Below are positions 52,856 to 63,103 of a stretch of 64,000 bases of DNA, one piece after another; position 1 is the stretch's first letter; each line of letters opens with the position of its first letter. Both the position numbers and the translations under genes were made by a program. This DNA comes from Thalassospira lucentensis. Lineage in GTDB: Bacteria; Pseudomonadota; Alphaproteobacteria; Rhodospirillales; Thalassospiraceae. The notes under the pieces were generated by a model. It was not told the origin of the DNA. It ran no database searches and saw only the letters and a list, made by a program, of their open reading frames with translations. The stretch spans positions 2,267,001-2,331,000 of the forward strand of contig NZ_CP136684.1 in NCBI RefSeq assembly GCF_032921865.1, written 5' to 3'.

Positions 52856-53224
52856 ATGGGCGATCTTGTTAATCTGCGGCAGGTGCGCAAGCAGAAGAAA
52901 CGCAGTGCCAAGGAAAGGCAGGCCGATGCCAATCGGGCCCTGCATGGCCGCACGCGGGGCGAGCGTACGAAAAAGGACGCCGAGGACCGCAAGGCCGACA
53001 GGCAGCATGACGGCCATTATCGAGGTGCCGTGTCGCCCGCCGATGATACCAAGCCCCATGGAACGGACGATAACATCGAAGCGGCCAAGCGCGGCGAAGA
53101 TGCCGGTGATAGTGAGCGCGCCGATGACGGTGCCGGTGCTTCCGATGCCGCGTCGTCCGATACGGATAATGTGGTTTCATTCTTTCGGGCAGCCAATCCG
53201 AATTCCAAACCCGACAACGACTAG
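52856..53224 (+). CDS. DUF4169 family protein
   Basis: A 122-residue protein. The N-terminus MGDLVNLRQVRKQKKRSAKERQADANRALHGRTRGERTKKDAEDRKADRQHDGH is the full DUF4169 signature, a short basic helix found in Alphaproteobacteria. The rest is an acidic, disordered-looking tail (DDTKPHGTDDNIEAAKRGEDAGDSERADDG...) that is longer than in most members. aagggg lies before ATG 52856. The function is unknown; the basic N-terminus suggests nucleic acid contact. Confidence 0.87.
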   Translation: MGDLVNLRQVRKQKKRSAKERQADANRALHGRTRGERTKKDAEDRKADRQHDGHYRGAVSPADDTKPHGTDDNIEAAKRGEDAGDSERADDGAGASDAASSDTDNVVSFFRAANPNSKPDND

Positions 53225-53514
53225 AAATGGCGACACCGTGGCCGGGTTGATTCGCCTTGCCGCGCGATAAAATCACAAGCATCGTATTATCGGGAAAACA
53301 GGGTGACGAGGGTACGTTGCCCGGCTGTTGGCTGTGGCGGTACGGACGCGTACCCGGGCACAGTCGGCGGGCAAGTCAGTGGCCATCGGACGGGTATCCG
53401 GGCCGACCGGATCGATACCGGTCTGGTCAATTCCGGCACCGCCCTGGTTCCCCCAAATGGTGCCGGTCCGCAAATCTTTCATGCCGGATCGCCTTGGGCG
53501 TCCGGGATGGTCCC
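53225..53514. other. 290-base gap without a convincing gene
   Basis: Several short frames are open on both strands, but none shows a domain, a ribosome site and normal codon use together. DUF4169 genes are often followed by a small ribbon-helix-helix gene; it is not seen here. Confidence 0.35.
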
Positions 53515-54054
53515 CTAGCTTACAAGCGTTTCCGCTTCGCGTTTGCTTTGGTCAAGGGCCTCGTCCCAGCCCATCAGCCAGTCTTCATGGTCGCGGCTGT
53601 CTGATGGATAGGGGTTCTCGGTCAGACGATGGGAACCCAGTCCCGCCGAAAAGCCCGATCCATAAGCAGGATTGGGAAGATGGCGTTCATGCACAACCGG
53701 CGCATTGGTGTCGTAAATCTGATTACGGAATGCCGGTAGCGAACACAATACCCCGTCATCAATGCCCATTGGATAGGCCATCATCATGGCCCGACCAAGG
53801 GACGTGATGGACAGGCTGCCATCCGTTTCGGTGTGCACCAGACCAGCAATTTTCAAATGTGAAATTGCTATGCTGATCCGCCGCCTAAGATCGGGCGTGT
53901 CTTCGACAATGATCTGGTTGCCATCATCATCGGTGCAAAACAGGGATAAAATGCGTTCAAGAAGGACGCTTTGGTCAAGGTTGCCTTCGGCACCGCGTAG
54001 TACCGTCAACATCAAGGCGGGATCGCCAGGCACGAAATCAGTCGCAGTGGACAT
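53515..54054 (-). CDS. Winged-helix protein with C-terminal ribosome-modulation-factor-like segment
   Basis: A 179-residue protein. Residues about 8-90 look like a winged helix (DPALMLTVLRGAEGNLDQSVLLERILSLF, DLRRRISIAISHLKIAGLVHTETDGSLSITSLGRAMM). Residues about 135-175 (YGSGFSAGLGSHRLTENPYPSDSRDHEDWLMGWDEALDQS) match the spacing of RMF-type proteins: a G-x-AG-x segment, NPYP, then W-x-x-GW-x-x-A. RMF pairs ribosomes in stationary phase; the fusion with a winged helix is unusual. ATG 54054 has ggagg upstream, whereas the frame upstream to 54189 lacks one. The domain calls are by eye. Confidence 0.68.
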   Translation of the reverse strand: MSTATDFVPGDPALMLTVLRGAEGNLDQSVLLERILSLFCTDDDGNQIIVEDTPDLRRRISIAISHLKIAGLVHTETDGSLSITSLGRAMMMAYPMGIDDGVLCSLPAFRNQIYDTNAPVVHERHLPNPAYGSGFSAGLGSHRLTENPYPSDSRDHEDWLMGWDEALDQSKREAETLVS

Positions 54055-54401
54055 CAGGAGCCTCCGTTCTGTCCGAACCGAATTCCCTCCCATTGGCAGC
54101 TTCTCTCTCTCGTTTTCAGGCCCGTCGCCGGAACCCTGCTGCCTTTTATTATTATAGTTTGCAGATATGTTTCCATCTTGTGAAGACAAGATTGCGCTTT
54201 AGTAGAATTTTTTGTTTCCCGGACGGATTTTTGCCGCGGGTTGCGCGTTAGCCGATGAAAAATATGGAAAATTTTGTGAAGTGCCGGCGATTTGATGCCG
54301 GTTGGGAAGGCGATCACATTTTCGATATTGTGGGGTGGTCTGGGGTATTCCCCGCGACAAGGGGCCTTTCCTGCGCTGGAAAACGCAAAGGCGTGTCGGG
54401 T
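54055..54401. other. 347-base gap between two minus-strand genes
   Basis: It lies between the winged-helix protein and the DgcZ-like gene. The stretch 54160-54290 is AT-rich and should hold the winged-helix gene's promoter. A minor GGGG/CCCC hairpin near 54340 could be the end of the DgcZ-like message. No further gene was found. Confidence 0.35.
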
Positions 54402-55421
54402 TCAGTCGCGGGATTTTGATTTGTCGGGCTTGCCGCTATCTTTTTCACCATCGGGATTGCGCCAGACCCGGACCTTGTTCCGCCCGCCTTCCTTGGCGGC
54501 ATAAAGGGCCTGATCGGCCTTTTCGATGATCTGTTCGATGGTGCGGGTTTTGGTCATCGGGGCGGCCCCGATGGAGGCGGTGACAGGCAAAATCGTGCCG
54601 TCATTAAGCGTAACCGGGGATGCTTCGATGACGCGACGCAGGCGTTCAAGGACACGTGCGCATTGCTTCATATCGGCATTTGGCAGGCAAATCAGGAATT
54701 CTTCGCCACCATACCGATAGACCTTGTCGAACGGGCGGACATGGGATTGCAGGATACCGGCAACCGATTGCAAAACCAGATCACCGGCCTGATGGCCGTG
54801 GGTATCGTTGACCGCCTTGAAATGATCCAGATCGACCAGGGCAATTGCGGTTGGTGTATCGGTTCGCACCGCGCGTTCGCGTTCGGTGCCAAGATCGCCC
54901 AGCATGGTTTGCCGGTTATAGGTCCCCGTCAACGGATCAACATCGGAGCGCGCCGTCCGGAACGCGCGTTCAAGACGGCGAAGCTGCGCAAAAAACGATT
55001 CGGCGCGCAGGGACAGCATTTCAAATTCGGCTTCGTCGACATCGCCGTCGATCTCGTGGCCTTCCAGAAGCCGTCTGGCAGATGCGTGAAGCTGTTCATG
55101 AGTGGCGGCAAGCGCATGCATCGCAGGCTGGTCTATGAGCCTGTTGTGGCGATTAAGCGCATACCATGCCCCGAAGTCACAATCGTGATCATCGCTGTGG
55201 TCATGAAGGGGGGCTGGGCCAGTCTTGCCAGCAGGCAGGGTAAGGCGACGGCTCCATCCCAGCAGAAGCGAGATATGCTCGCTTAACGCCTTGTCGAGTT
55301 CGGCCAGAATATCGCGTTCCGCGTCGGCCATGCCGACTTCGGCGATGCTTTCGCCCATCTTCCGGGAATTGCCCGGTTTGGCTTTGCTGTTTTTGGCAAC
55401 CTTTTTCGGGCTGTCACTCAT
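54402..55421 (-). CDS. Diguanylate cyclase with zinc-binding CZB-like sensor (DgcZ-like)
   Basis: A 339-residue soluble protein. Residues about 45-130 carry a CZB-like pattern: a His/Trp helix ([13 protein letters not shown]), [13 protein letters not shown] and [15 protein letters not shown], giving the His-Cys-His-His set that binds zinc in DgcZ. The GGDEF domain follows ([49 protein letters not shown]), with an intact GGEEF loop. Zinc would restrain c-di-GMP synthesis. It overlaps the lipB end by 8 bases. The start may also be 55448. Confidence 0.85.
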   Translation of the reverse strand: MSDSPKKVAKNSKAKPGNSRKMGESIAEVGMADAERDILAELDKALSEHISLLLGWSRRLTLPAGKTGPAPLHDHSDDHDCDFGAWYALNRHNRLIDQPAMHALAATHEQLHASARRLLEGHEIDGDVDEAEFEMLSLRAESFFAQLRRLERAFRTARSDVDPLTGTYNRQTMLGDLGTERERAVRTDTPTAIALVDLDHFKAVNDTHGHQAGDLVLQSVAGILQSHVRPFDKVYRYGGEEFLICLPNADMKQCARVLERLRRVIEASPVTLNDGTILPVTASIGAAPMTKTRTIEQIIEKADQALYAAKEGGRNKVRVWRNPDGEKDSGKPDKSKSRD

Positions 55422-56079
55422 CTGCGAATCCGGGGAACACTTCGACAAAGGTCTGTTTTAACAGCCTATCGAGTTCCGCCATAGAAATATCGACGCCAAG
55501 ATCGGCAAGGCTGGTGACGCCGTGATCGGAAATACCGCAGGGAACAATCCCGCCAAAGTGCGACAGATCGGGGTTCACATTGATTGCAATGCCGTGGAAC
55601 GTGACCCAGCGTCGCACCCGCACACCGATGGCGGCGATTTTATCTTCGCGTCCGCCTTCACGGGTAACCCATATTCCGACCCGGCCATCGCGGCGTTCGC
55701 CGGCAACGCCAAGCAGTGCCAGCGTGCGAATCACCCATTCTTCAAGGTTATGGACATAGGCCCGAACGTCCCGACCGCGCCTTTTGAGGTCCAGCATCAG
55801 GTAGACAGTGCGCTGTCCGGGGCCGTGATAGGTATATTGGCCGCCGCGTCCCGCGTCATAGACGGGGAAGCGATCCGGATCGACAAGATCTTCGGCATGT
55901 GCGCTGGTTCCGGCCGTATATAGCGGCGGATGTTCCAGAAACCATACGAGTTCCGTGGCTTTGCCTTCATGGATGGCTTCGGCGCGTGCTTCCATTTCGG
56001 CCAGTGCTTCGGGGTAGGAAACCAACCCGGAGGCGGTGCGCCAGTCGGGAATTTGCGCGGCAGGGGCGATGGTTTGCAT
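55414..56079 (-). CDS. lipB: Octanoyltransferase LipB
   Basis: A 221-residue LipB of normal size. The substrate motifs [12 protein letters not shown] and [14 protein letters not shown] are present, with the catalytic Cys in [15 protein letters not shown] and the Lys in [10 protein letters not shown]. It moves octanoate from acyl carrier protein to the lipoyl domains of 2-oxoacid dehydrogenases and the glycine cleavage H protein. ATG 56079 with aggaaa upstream is preferred to TTG 56091. It overlaps the DgcZ-like gene downstream by 8 bases. Confidence 0.97.
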   Translation of the reverse strand: MQTIAPAAQIPDWRTASGLVSYPEALAEMEARAEAIHEGKATELVWFLEHPPLYTAGTSAHAEDLVDPDRFPVYDAGRGGQYTYHGPGQRTVYLMLDLKRRGRDVRAYVHNLEEWVIRTLALLGVAGERRDGRVGIWVTREGGREDKIAAIGVRVRRWVTFHGIAINVNPDLSHFGGIVPCGISDHGVTSLADLGVDISMAELDRLLKQTFVEVFPGFADE

Positions 56080-56196
56080 TTTTCCTGTCAAATAAGTGAA
56101 ATGAGCCCTTGATCAGGGGTAACCTTTTTGCTATCTCCCTTTCCGCACCAAGGCAAGCCCGCAAAATTACCTCATGGGTTTGCAGACAAGACATAT

Positions 56197-56283
56197 GCGG
56201 TCGTGGCGGAATTGGTAGACGCGCAGCGTTGAGGTCGCTGTGGGCTAACCCCCGTGGAAGTTCGAGTCTTCTCGACCGCACCA
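56197..56283 (+). tRNA. tRNA-Leu (anticodon GAG)
   Basis: An 87-base cloverleaf with a long variable arm. Acceptor GCGGTCG pairs with CGACCGC, the D arm has GCGG-AATTGGTAGACGC, and the anticodon arm CAGCG-TTGAGGT-CGCTG shows GAG. The variable stem is TGGGCTAACCCCCG, the T arm TTCGAGT. Discriminator A and an encoded CCA end it. It decodes CUC/CUU. Confidence 0.97.
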
Positions 56284-56321
56284 TTATCTGGATCTTTCCT
56301 TCGGGAAGGGTCATGAAAAAG

Positions 56322-56347
56322 AACCCGCCAGAGATGGCGGGTTTTTT
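56322..56347 (+). terminator. Rho-independent terminator after tRNA-Leu
   Basis: AACCCGCCA (56322-56330), GAGA loop, TGGCGGGTT (56335-56343), then further T to 56347. Confidence 0.92.
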
Positions 56348-56591
56348 CGTTTCTGATGATCCCCATATGAAACGGGACCGCTATCGGATCGGGAACGTGG
56401 AAAGTTGCGGTGTGGTGTTGAAAATTATGCAATGCTGACCCTTGCCGTGTTTGGGTGATTCTTTGAACTGAATGCTTCAAACCGGCTTGAAAGTGCTCTA
56501 CGCTGTGCGCCCCACTTAAAGACAAAATAATCAGGATTTAACCAATTTAAGGTTAATTTGGCTCAAATACCTGAAATTAAAAGGTATTCTT

Positions 56592-58883
56592 ATGGCAAAC
56601 AGAAATGACAAGCTGCGCGAAGCGGCTTTGGACTATCACCGGTATCCCACCCCGGGGAAGCTGTCCGTTACGGCAACCACGACGCTTGCAAACCAGCGTG
56701 ACCTTGCGCTGGCCTATTCGCCGGGTGTTGCGTTCGCCTGCGAGGAAATCGTCAAAGACCCTGAAACCGCTGCCGAATATACCGCGCGCGGCAATCTGGT
56801 TGGCGTGATTTCCAATGGTACGGCGGTTCTGGGTCTTGGCCCGATTGGTCCGCTGGCATCCAAGCCGGTGATGGAAGGCAAGGCGGTTCTGTTCAAGAAA
56901 TTCGCCAATATCGATGTCTTCGACCTTGAAGTAAACGAGACCGACCCGCAGAAATTCATCGATATCGTCGCGGCACTTGAGCCAACATTTGGCGGTGTTA
57001 ACCTGGAAGACATTAAGGCGCCGGAATGCTTCATTATCGAGAAGGCATTGCGCGAACGCTGCAACATTCCGATTTTCCACGATGACCAGCATGGTACGGC
57101 GATTTGCGTTGCCGCAGCCGTGCGCAACGGCCTTCGGGTTGTTGGCAAGGATATCAGCAAGGTGCGCCTTGTTGCATCGGGTGCCGGGGCTGCGGCACTT
57201 GCGTGTTTGAACCTTCTGGTTTCCATGGGCATGCCGCGTGAAAACATCACCGTAACCGACCGGTTCGGTGTTGTTTACAAGGGACGCAAGGAAGAGATGG
57301 ATCCGTGGAAAGCGGAATATGCCATCGATACCAATGCACGGACCCTGAATGACGTGATCGAAGGGGCCGATGTGTTCCTGGGGCTTTCGGCGCCGAACAT
57401 CATGGGTGAGGAAGAACTGCGCAAGATGGGGGAACGCCCGATCATTATGGCGCTGGCCAACCCGACCCCGGAAGTGTCACCCGAACTGGTCAAGGAAATC
57501 CGCCAGGATGCCGTGATGGCGACCGGACGTACGGATTACCCGAACCAGGTTAACAACGTTCTTTGTTTCCCGTTCCTGTTCCGCGGTGCGCTTGACGTTG
57601 GCGCGACCGAGATCAACGAGGAAATGAAAATTGCCGCGGTCGAAGCGATTGCCGATCTGGCAACCGCCGAGGTCTCCGACATTGTGGCCGCTGCCTATGG
57701 CGGGCAGGAGCTGCGCTTTGGCCCGGAATACCTTATTCCGAAGCCGTTTGATCCGCGCCTGATGCTTGAAATTCCGCCGCGCGTAGCAAAGGCCGCAATG
57801 GATAGTGGCGTTGCCAAACGCCCGATCACGGATTTCGATGCGTATCGTCAGCAGCTTGAAGGCTTTGTCTTCCGGTCCGGTCTGGTGATGAAGCCGGTGT
57901 TTGACATGGCACGCGCGCACAAGAAACGCGTTGTCTATCCCGAAGGCGAATCGCGCCGTGTTCTGCAGGCCTGTCAGGTTCTGGTCGATGACGGTGTGTG
58001 CCATCCGGTCCTGATCGGTCGTCGTGACGTGATCCTTGAACGCATTGCCGAACTTGGCCTGCGCCTGATCCCGGACGAGCAGGTTGAAATCCATGATCCG
58101 GAAGACAATCCGCATTTCGAACAGGATTGGCAGGATTTCCACAACATCATGGGCCGTCGCGGTATCAACCCGGAATATGCGCGTTCCATCGTGCGGACCC
58201 GGCCGACCGTGATTGCCGCCCTGATGCTTCGTCGCGGCGAGGTGGATGCGATGTTGTGCGGTTGCCAGGGTGGTTTCCTGCGTCATCTGCGCTATGTGCG
58301 GAACCTTGTTGGCGTGCAGAAAGGGGTTACCGACTTCTCGACCGTCAATATGATGATCATGAAGCAGGGGACATTCTTCCTGACCGATACCTATGTGTCA
58401 GTTGATCCGACGCCGGAACATGTTGCGGAAACCGCGATCATGGCCGCCGACGTGGTCAAACGTTTCGGGATCACGCCGAAAGCAGCCCTGATTTCGCATT
58501 CGAACTTTGGCAGCCATGAAAACAAATCGGCCTGCAAGATGCGCGATGCGTTGCAACTGATCCGTACCCTGGCACCGGATCTTGAGGTTGAGGGTGAAAT
58601 GCACGCCGATGCCGCGATTTCCGAAGAAATCCGGTCCCGCATTTTCCCGAATTCGATGCTGAAAGGCTCGGCAAACCTTCTGGTGATGCCGACGCTTGAT
58701 GCGGCGAATATCTCCTACAACATGGTCAAAATGCTGGGCGATGGTTTGCCGGTTGGTCCGATTCTGGTCGGTGCGGCCAAACCGGCCCACGTCGTCAGCC
58801 CGTCGATCACGGTGCGCGGTATCGTCAATATGAGTGCGATTGCCGTGGTTGATGCCATCAATCGCAGTCAGGAATACAATTAA
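56592..58883 (+). CDS. maeB: NADP-dependent malic enzyme with phosphotransacetylase-like C-terminus (MaeB)
   Basis: A 763-residue two-part enzyme. Residues 1-430 are the malic enzyme (Tyr in [48 protein letters not shown] nucleotide site, [22 protein letters not shown]). Residues 430-763 are a PTA-like domain ([53 protein letters not shown]), a regulatory module in this family. It turns malate into pyruvate and CO2, producing NADPH. The 240-base upstream gap holds a TTAACC-N7-GGTTAA repeat near 56538 that could be an operator. Confidence 0.96.
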   Translation: MANRNDKLREAALDYHRYPTPGKLSVTATTTLANQRDLALAYSPGVAFACEEIVKDPETAAEYTARGNLVGVISNGTAVLGLGPIGPLASKPVMEGKAVLFKKFANIDVFDLEVNETDPQKFIDIVAALEPTFGGVNLEDIKAPECFIIEKALRERCNIPIFHDDQHGTAICVAAAVRNGLRVVGKDISKVRLVASGAGAAALACLNLLVSMGMPRENITVTDRFGVVYKGRKEEMDPWKAEYAIDTNARTLNDVIEGADVFLGLSAPNIMGEEELRKMGERPIIMALANPTPEVSPELVKEIRQDAVMATGRTDYPNQVNNVLCFPFLFRGALDVGATEINEEMKIAAVEAIADLATAEVSDIVAAAYGGQELRFGPEYLIPKPFDPRLMLEIPPRVAKAAMDSGVAKRPITDFDAYRQQLEGFVFRSGLVMKPVFDMARAHKKRVVYPEGESRRVLQACQVLVDDGVCHPVLIGRRDVILERIAELGLRLIPDEQVEIHDPEDNPHFEQDWQDFHNIMGRRGINPEYARSIVRTRPTVIAALMLRRGEVDAMLCGCQGGFLRHLRYVRNLVGVQKGVTDFSTVNMMIMKQGTFFLTDTYVSVDPTPEHVAETAIMAADVVKRFGITPKAALISHSNFGSHENKSACKMRDALQLIRTLAPDLEVEGEMHADAAISEEIRSRIFPNSMLKGSANLLVMPTLDAANISYNMVKMLGDGLPVGPILVGAAKPAHVVSPSITVRGIVNMSAIAVVDAINRSQEYN

Positions 58884-58938
58884 CCGCACATTGCTATCGC
58901 GCGGCCCTTGACCGGGCCTGACCGATAGCGCAGAAACA

Positions 58939-58974
58939 GCCGTGTCGGGCAAAATGGCCCGGCACGGCATTTTT
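58939..58974 (+). terminator. Rho-independent terminator of maeB
   Basis: GCCGTGTCGGGC at 58939-58950 pairs with GCCCGGCACGGC at 58957-58968 (one G-T pair), followed by ATTTTT. Confidence 0.9.
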
Positions 58975-59026
58975 AATTGAAGTGCAGGAACGAACTTAGC
59001 GCGCAACACATTCAGAGGAGGGGCAG

Positions 59027-60433
59027 ATGACGGATCAGGTCGAAGAACTGGAACGTCCGGCGGAAAATACGTCGTCTGGTGACGAGTATGTCGATCTTAC
59101 TCCTGAATATGCGCGCGAGATTCTTGATGCACTGGGCGACGATGACGTATCGCGCGCCGAAGAACTGATTTCCGAACTTCACTTTGCCGATATCGCCGAC
59201 CTTCTGGGGTGGGCGAGCAGCAGTCAGCGCGTCAAACTTGTTGATCTGATCCGCCCGGATTTTGATCCGGAACTTCTGACCGAGCTTGATGACGAGTTGC
59301 GCGAAGAGGTCATTTCGCTGCTCGGTACCGAGGCGGTGGCCGAAGCGATTTCCGAACTCGATTCGGATGACGTGGTCGAGGTTGTCGAATATCTGGAAGA
59401 AGAGGACCAGAAAGAACTTCTGGGGGCCCTTTCCGATATCGAACGTGCGCGCGTTGAAGAAGCGCTGTCCTATCCGGAATATACCGCCGGCCGTATCATG
59501 CAGCGCGAGCTGGTGGCGATTCCGGATTACTGGTCGGTCGGCCAGACCATCGATTTCCTGCGGTCTGCGAAAAATCTGCCGGATGACTTTTATGACATCA
59601 TCGTGGTTGATCCGCGCTACAGCCCGGTCGGGATTGTGCCGCTTTCACGGGCTATCCGCACGAACCGCCCGGTTCTGATCCGTGATGTCATGGATTCTGA
59701 GAACATGCGCACGGTCGTCGTGACCGAAGAACAGGAAAACGTCGCCCACCTGTTCCGTCAGCGCGACCTTATTTCGGCGCCGGTTGTTGACGATAGCGGC
59801 CGACTGGTCGGCGTGATCACGGTCGATGACGTGGTTGACGTTATCGATGAAGAATATGAAGAAGACATGATGCGCCTTGCCGGTGTTGGCGAGGAAGACG
59901 ACCTTTCAAGCGCAATTCTTGATACGACGCGATCCCGCTTTACCTGGTTGCTGGTCAATCTTTTTACGGCGATTGCGGCATCAATGGTCATTGGTGTGTT
60001 TGAGGGAACCATCCAGCAGCTTGTTGCGCTGGCGGTTCTGATGCCGATTGTGGCCTCGATGGGGGGCAATGCGGGGACCCAGACCCTGACGGTTGCCGTA
60101 CGCGCGATTGCCACGCGTGAACTGACCAGCACCAACGCCTGGCGTGTCATCCGCAAGGAGGTCGCCGTGTGCGGCCTGAACGGGCTCGCGTTTGCGGTGT
60201 TGACCGGGGCTGTGACATGGTTCTGGTTTGATAGTGGTTTGCTGGGTGCCGTTATCGGGGCTGCCATGATCATCAATCTGCTGTTTGCGGGATTGTTTGG
60301 CGCATTGATCCCGCTTGGCCTGGAGCGGGCGGGGATTGATCCGGCCGTGTCTTCATCGGTATTTCTGACGACGATTACCGATGTGGTTGGCTTCTTTGCC
60401 TTCCTGGGATTAGCCGCAACCTTCCTGTTGTAA
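59027..60433 (+). CDS. mgtE: Magnesium transporter MgtE
   Basis: A 468-residue MgtE. An N-domain of short helices covers about 25-135 (acidic, LADIADLLGWASSSQRVKLVDLIRPD). Two CBS units follow at about 135-260 (PEYTAGRIMQRELVAIP; RDLISAPVVDDSGRLVGVITVDDVVDVIDEEYEEDMM), then five transmembrane helices with the pore motif PIVASMGGNAGTQTLTVAVRAIATREL. It is a Mg2+-gated Mg2+ channel; the cytosolic domains close it when internal Mg2+ is high. agaggagg precedes ATG 59027. Confidence 0.97.
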   Translation: MTDQVEELERPAENTSSGDEYVDLTPEYAREILDALGDDDVSRAEELISELHFADIADLLGWASSSQRVKLVDLIRPDFDPELLTELDDELREEVISLLGTEAVAEAISELDSDDVVEVVEYLEEEDQKELLGALSDIERARVEEALSYPEYTAGRIMQRELVAIPDYWSVGQTIDFLRSAKNLPDDFYDIIVVDPRYSPVGIVPLSRAIRTNRPVLIRDVMDSENMRTVVVTEEQENVAHLFRQRDLISAPVVDDSGRLVGVITVDDVVDVIDEEYEEDMMRLAGVGEEDDLSSAILDTTRSRFTWLLVNLFTAIAASMVIGVFEGTIQQLVALAVLMPIVASMGGNAGTQTLTVAVRAIATRELTSTNAWRVIRKEVAVCGLNGLAFAVLTGAVTWFWFDSGLLGAVIGAAMIINLLFAGLFGALIPLGLERAGIDPAVSSSVFLTTITDVVGFFAFLGLAATFLL

Positions 60434-60440
60434 CAACGTG

Positions 60441-60477
60441 AAAAAAAAGGCCGGGTATCTGACCCGGCCCTGTTGTT
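60441..60477. terminator. Bidirectional terminator between mgtE and the CHASE-GGDEF-EAL gene
   Basis: GGCCGGGT (60449-60456), ATCTG, ACCCGGCC (60462-60469). Eight A in front (60441-60448) make a T run for the minus strand; ctgttgttt follows on the plus strand. Confidence 0.88.
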
Positions 60478-60505
60478 TGTGGCTTATCCTGAAAGTCCGC
60501 GAAAT

Positions 60506-63103
60506 TCAGCTTCGCGCTGGTGATTTGTCCGTCGGGTTCTGATGGCTGAGCAGTGCGGTCGTTTCAATCGCATCGACTGGTGGCGACAGCAGGAAGCCCT
60601 GTAATTCATCACAATCGGCGGATTGCAGGACGGCAAGCTGGTCCTCGGTTTCGACCCCGACAGCAACCACCTTGCGGTTAAGGCTTTTGCACAGCCGGAT
60701 GGCTGGTTGCAGGATGCTGTTTTCGGGTTGTTCATCAAGGGCGATATTGAACAATGCCTTGGACAATTTGATCCGCTGCACCGGGAACCGTTTCAGATAT
60801 CGGAGCGAAGTATTGGCCGCGGCAAAATGATCCAGCGTCAGACCAATGCCCGCCTCCGCAAAGCGATAGAACTGGCCAAGTGCCCGTTCCGGGTCGCGCA
60901 TCGCAATTTCTTCGGACACTTCGATTTCGATCATCGCGGGATCGATTTCGTGCGCCTTGGTGAATTCGACAATGCTTTTGAGCAAGTCTGCCTGAATGAA
61001 CTGGCGGCTTGATACGTTCAATGCGACCGGAACCGGGATGTAGCCGTCATCCCGCCATTGAGCGATCTGTTTGCAGACCGTTTCAATGATCCAGCGCCCC
61101 AATGGGGATAGCAGGCCCGTGCGATCAGCAACGGCAATGAAATCGGGCGGCAGGCGTCGCTTGCCGCTTTCATCAATCCAGCGCAGCAAAGCTTCGAACC
61201 CGGTTAGGGTTCTGTCCGATGTGCGATAGCGCGGCTGGAATTCCAGAATAAAGCGTTTTTCATCGACTGCACGGCGTAACTGCGTTTCCATAGACAGGCG
61301 CGCATGCATGACGCTGTTCATCGTTTCCACAAAGAAGCAATAGGACGATTCCGCGGATTTCTGTGCGCGGTACATCGCGGCATCCGCATTTGCCAGCAAT
61401 TGTGACGGTGCCCGTGCATCATTTGGATAAAGGGCAACCCCGACACTGACATGCAGGCGGATTTCATCGTTGCCACCCGCCTGAATTGGCTGGGACATTG
61501 CTTCGACGATCCGTTCCGCGACAAGGGCGGCACCTTCGGCCTCGGACAGATCGGTTGCGATCACGGCAAACATATCGCCGGAAAAACGCGCACAGCTATC
61601 CTTTTCCCGAACGGTCGCCCGTAGACGGCCAGAAACGGTGCGCAGTGTTTCATCACCGATATCGGAACCAAACCTGTCATTGATGGCACGGAAATTGTCG
61701 ATATCAACGACCAGCACAGCCAGAAGTTTTTCATAGCGTTTGGCGTGGGCAACAGCCTGGTTAAGCCTGTCGTCAAAAAGGGCCCGGTTGGGAAGGCCGG
61801 TCATCGGGTCATGCGTTGCCAGATAGCGCAGGCGATTGACCGATGCGTTGGCCGCCGGATTGTGATGCAGGGTGATATCCACGCAATCGTCATGATTGAC
61901 CGACGGACGCATGGACAGATCGCAAACGACATGGACGCCTTCGGCACTGCGAACCACCCATTCGCGGCGGATTTCCTCGTCACCGCGGCTGAGTGCCAAT
62001 AACATCTTTTCCTGTGCCCGGCGTGATGCGGTGCCGTCGGACTGGAATTCCGGCGCCAGATTATAGAACCGTATGAAACCGTAATCTTCTTCACGCAGGT
62101 CAAAGAAATCTGCGGTTTCGGGTGTCATGGATTTCAGATGACCGTCCAGTCGCGTAATGGCAAGCGACAGGTCGCTGATATCATCAGGAGCACGCATGTG
62201 ATGGATAATGCGGCCCGAGGATCGCGGTTGCCGATTGGCAAGAACAAAGACCACGATGGTCATGATGATCGTGATGACCGCCCCGATAAACAGAACCATT
62301 TCCGGGCTGAACATGGCCTGATTTGCGAGGGCCGGATCAGCCGTGACATCGACATGCCACTGGCGACCGGCAATGTCGACGGCGGTAGTCTGTTCCAGCC
62401 TGGGATCATCACCTTCGCCCTGAAGGTCAAACAGGACGGTGTCACCTTCGCGGACACGGACCGAATAACCGATGATACCCTCGTCATCGATAACCGATGT
62501 CAGCATGGTCCGGATGCGCACAACACCGTTGATCACGCCAATGATCTGCCCATCCCGGCTGAGTACGGGGGTATAGACGGCAAAGCCGCGACCACCCTGC
62601 AGCAATTCAAGGGTCGGGGTGATCTGTGTGCGGCGCTGATCAAGTGCGATATCAAGAACCGGGCCGGCAAGCGGATGGCGTTTAAGATCCGCACCCATTG
62701 CCGGGACATTCCCCTTAATCGGGGCGACATACATGATGATGTAATTGGGCGTGACCCAGTTTACGGCCTGAAGGGCAGGGAAGCGGGCCTGCAGTGGGGT
62801 GGCGAGGCTAAGATAGTCGCGTTCTTCCGTCGGTGCGCCGTCCTGCCAGTTATCGGCGAAAGTTTCCAGCACATGCAGATTGTTATCGACGATCTGTTTG
62901 ACCTGCCGTGCGATGCTAAGAGACATGATCCGCGCAGACGACAGCAGCATTGTATCGCGGTTCTGAAGCGCGTTGCTCCAGAGCAGGAAGGTCGAGAGTG
63001 CCAGCAGCACAGCGGTCATGAAGCTGGCAAGAAGGGCCTGCTTGCGAATGCCTGTTTTGCGCTCGGTTGCTGTTTCTTCAGTTGGCCGGTTATCGTCTTC
63101 CAT
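60506..63103 (-). CDS. CHASE-sensor GGDEF-EAL protein with degenerate catalytic motifs
   Basis: An 865-residue membrane protein. Helix 1 is at about 25-45, a CHASE-type sensor at about 55-245 (VNWVTPNYIIMYVAPIKGN, GRGFAVYTPVL), helix 2 at about 270-292, and a PAS-like part at about 305-415. The GGDEF domain (about 430-590) has SGDMF instead of GGDEF at 508-512. The EAL domain (about 610-850) keeps FEALLRW (E637) but has DHFAAA for DDFGTG at 758, Ser for Asp at 781 (IKLS) and AVGVE for AEGVE near 815. Both enzyme activities are probably lost. ATG 63103 has gggga upstream. Confidence 0.88.
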   Translation of the reverse strand: MEDDNRPTEETATERKTGIRKQALLASFMTAVLLALSTFLLWSNALQNRDTMLLSSARIMSLSIARQVKQIVDNNLHVLETFADNWQDGAPTEERDYLSLATPLQARFPALQAVNWVTPNYIIMYVAPIKGNVPAMGADLKRHPLAGPVLDIALDQRRTQITPTLELLQGGRGFAVYTPVLSRDGQIIGVINGVVRIRTMLTSVIDDEGIIGYSVRVREGDTVLFDLQGEGDDPRLEQTTAVDIAGRQWHVDVTADPALANQAMFSPEMVLFIGAVITIIMTIVVFVLANRQPRSSGRIIHHMRAPDDISDLSLAITRLDGHLKSMTPETADFFDLREEDYGFIRFYNLAPEFQSDGTASRRAQEKMLLALSRGDEEIRREWVVRSAEGVHVVCDLSMRPSVNHDDCVDITLHHNPAANASVNRLRYLATHDPMTGLPNRALFDDRLNQAVAHAKRYEKLLAVLVVDIDNFRAINDRFGSDIGDETLRTVSGRLRATVREKDSCARFSGDMFAVIATDLSEAEGAALVAERIVEAMSQPIQAGGNDEIRLHVSVGVALYPNDARAPSQLLANADAAMYRAQKSAESSYCFFVETMNSVMHARLSMETQLRRAVDEKRFILEFQPRYRTSDRTLTGFEALLRWIDESGKRRLPPDFIAVADRTGLLSPLGRWIIETVCKQIAQWRDDGYIPVPVALNVSSRQFIQADLLKSIVEFTKAHEIDPAMIEIEVSEEIAMRDPERALGQFYRFAEAGIGLTLDHFAAANTSLRYLKRFPVQRIKLSKALFNIALDEQPENSILQPAIRLCKSLNRKVVAVGVETEDQLAVLQSADCDELQGFLLSPPVDAIETTALLSHQNPTDKSPARS

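Noticed and set aside
53257-53604. Short frames on both strands between the DUF4169 gene and the winged-helix gene
   Set aside because: No recognisable domain, poor starts, and mutually overlapping frames; left as a gap.
51212-56283. tRNA-Arg and tRNA-Leu as possible island attachment sites
   Set aside because: No integrase, no direct repeat of a tRNA 3' end and only ordinary chromosomal genes lie next to them.
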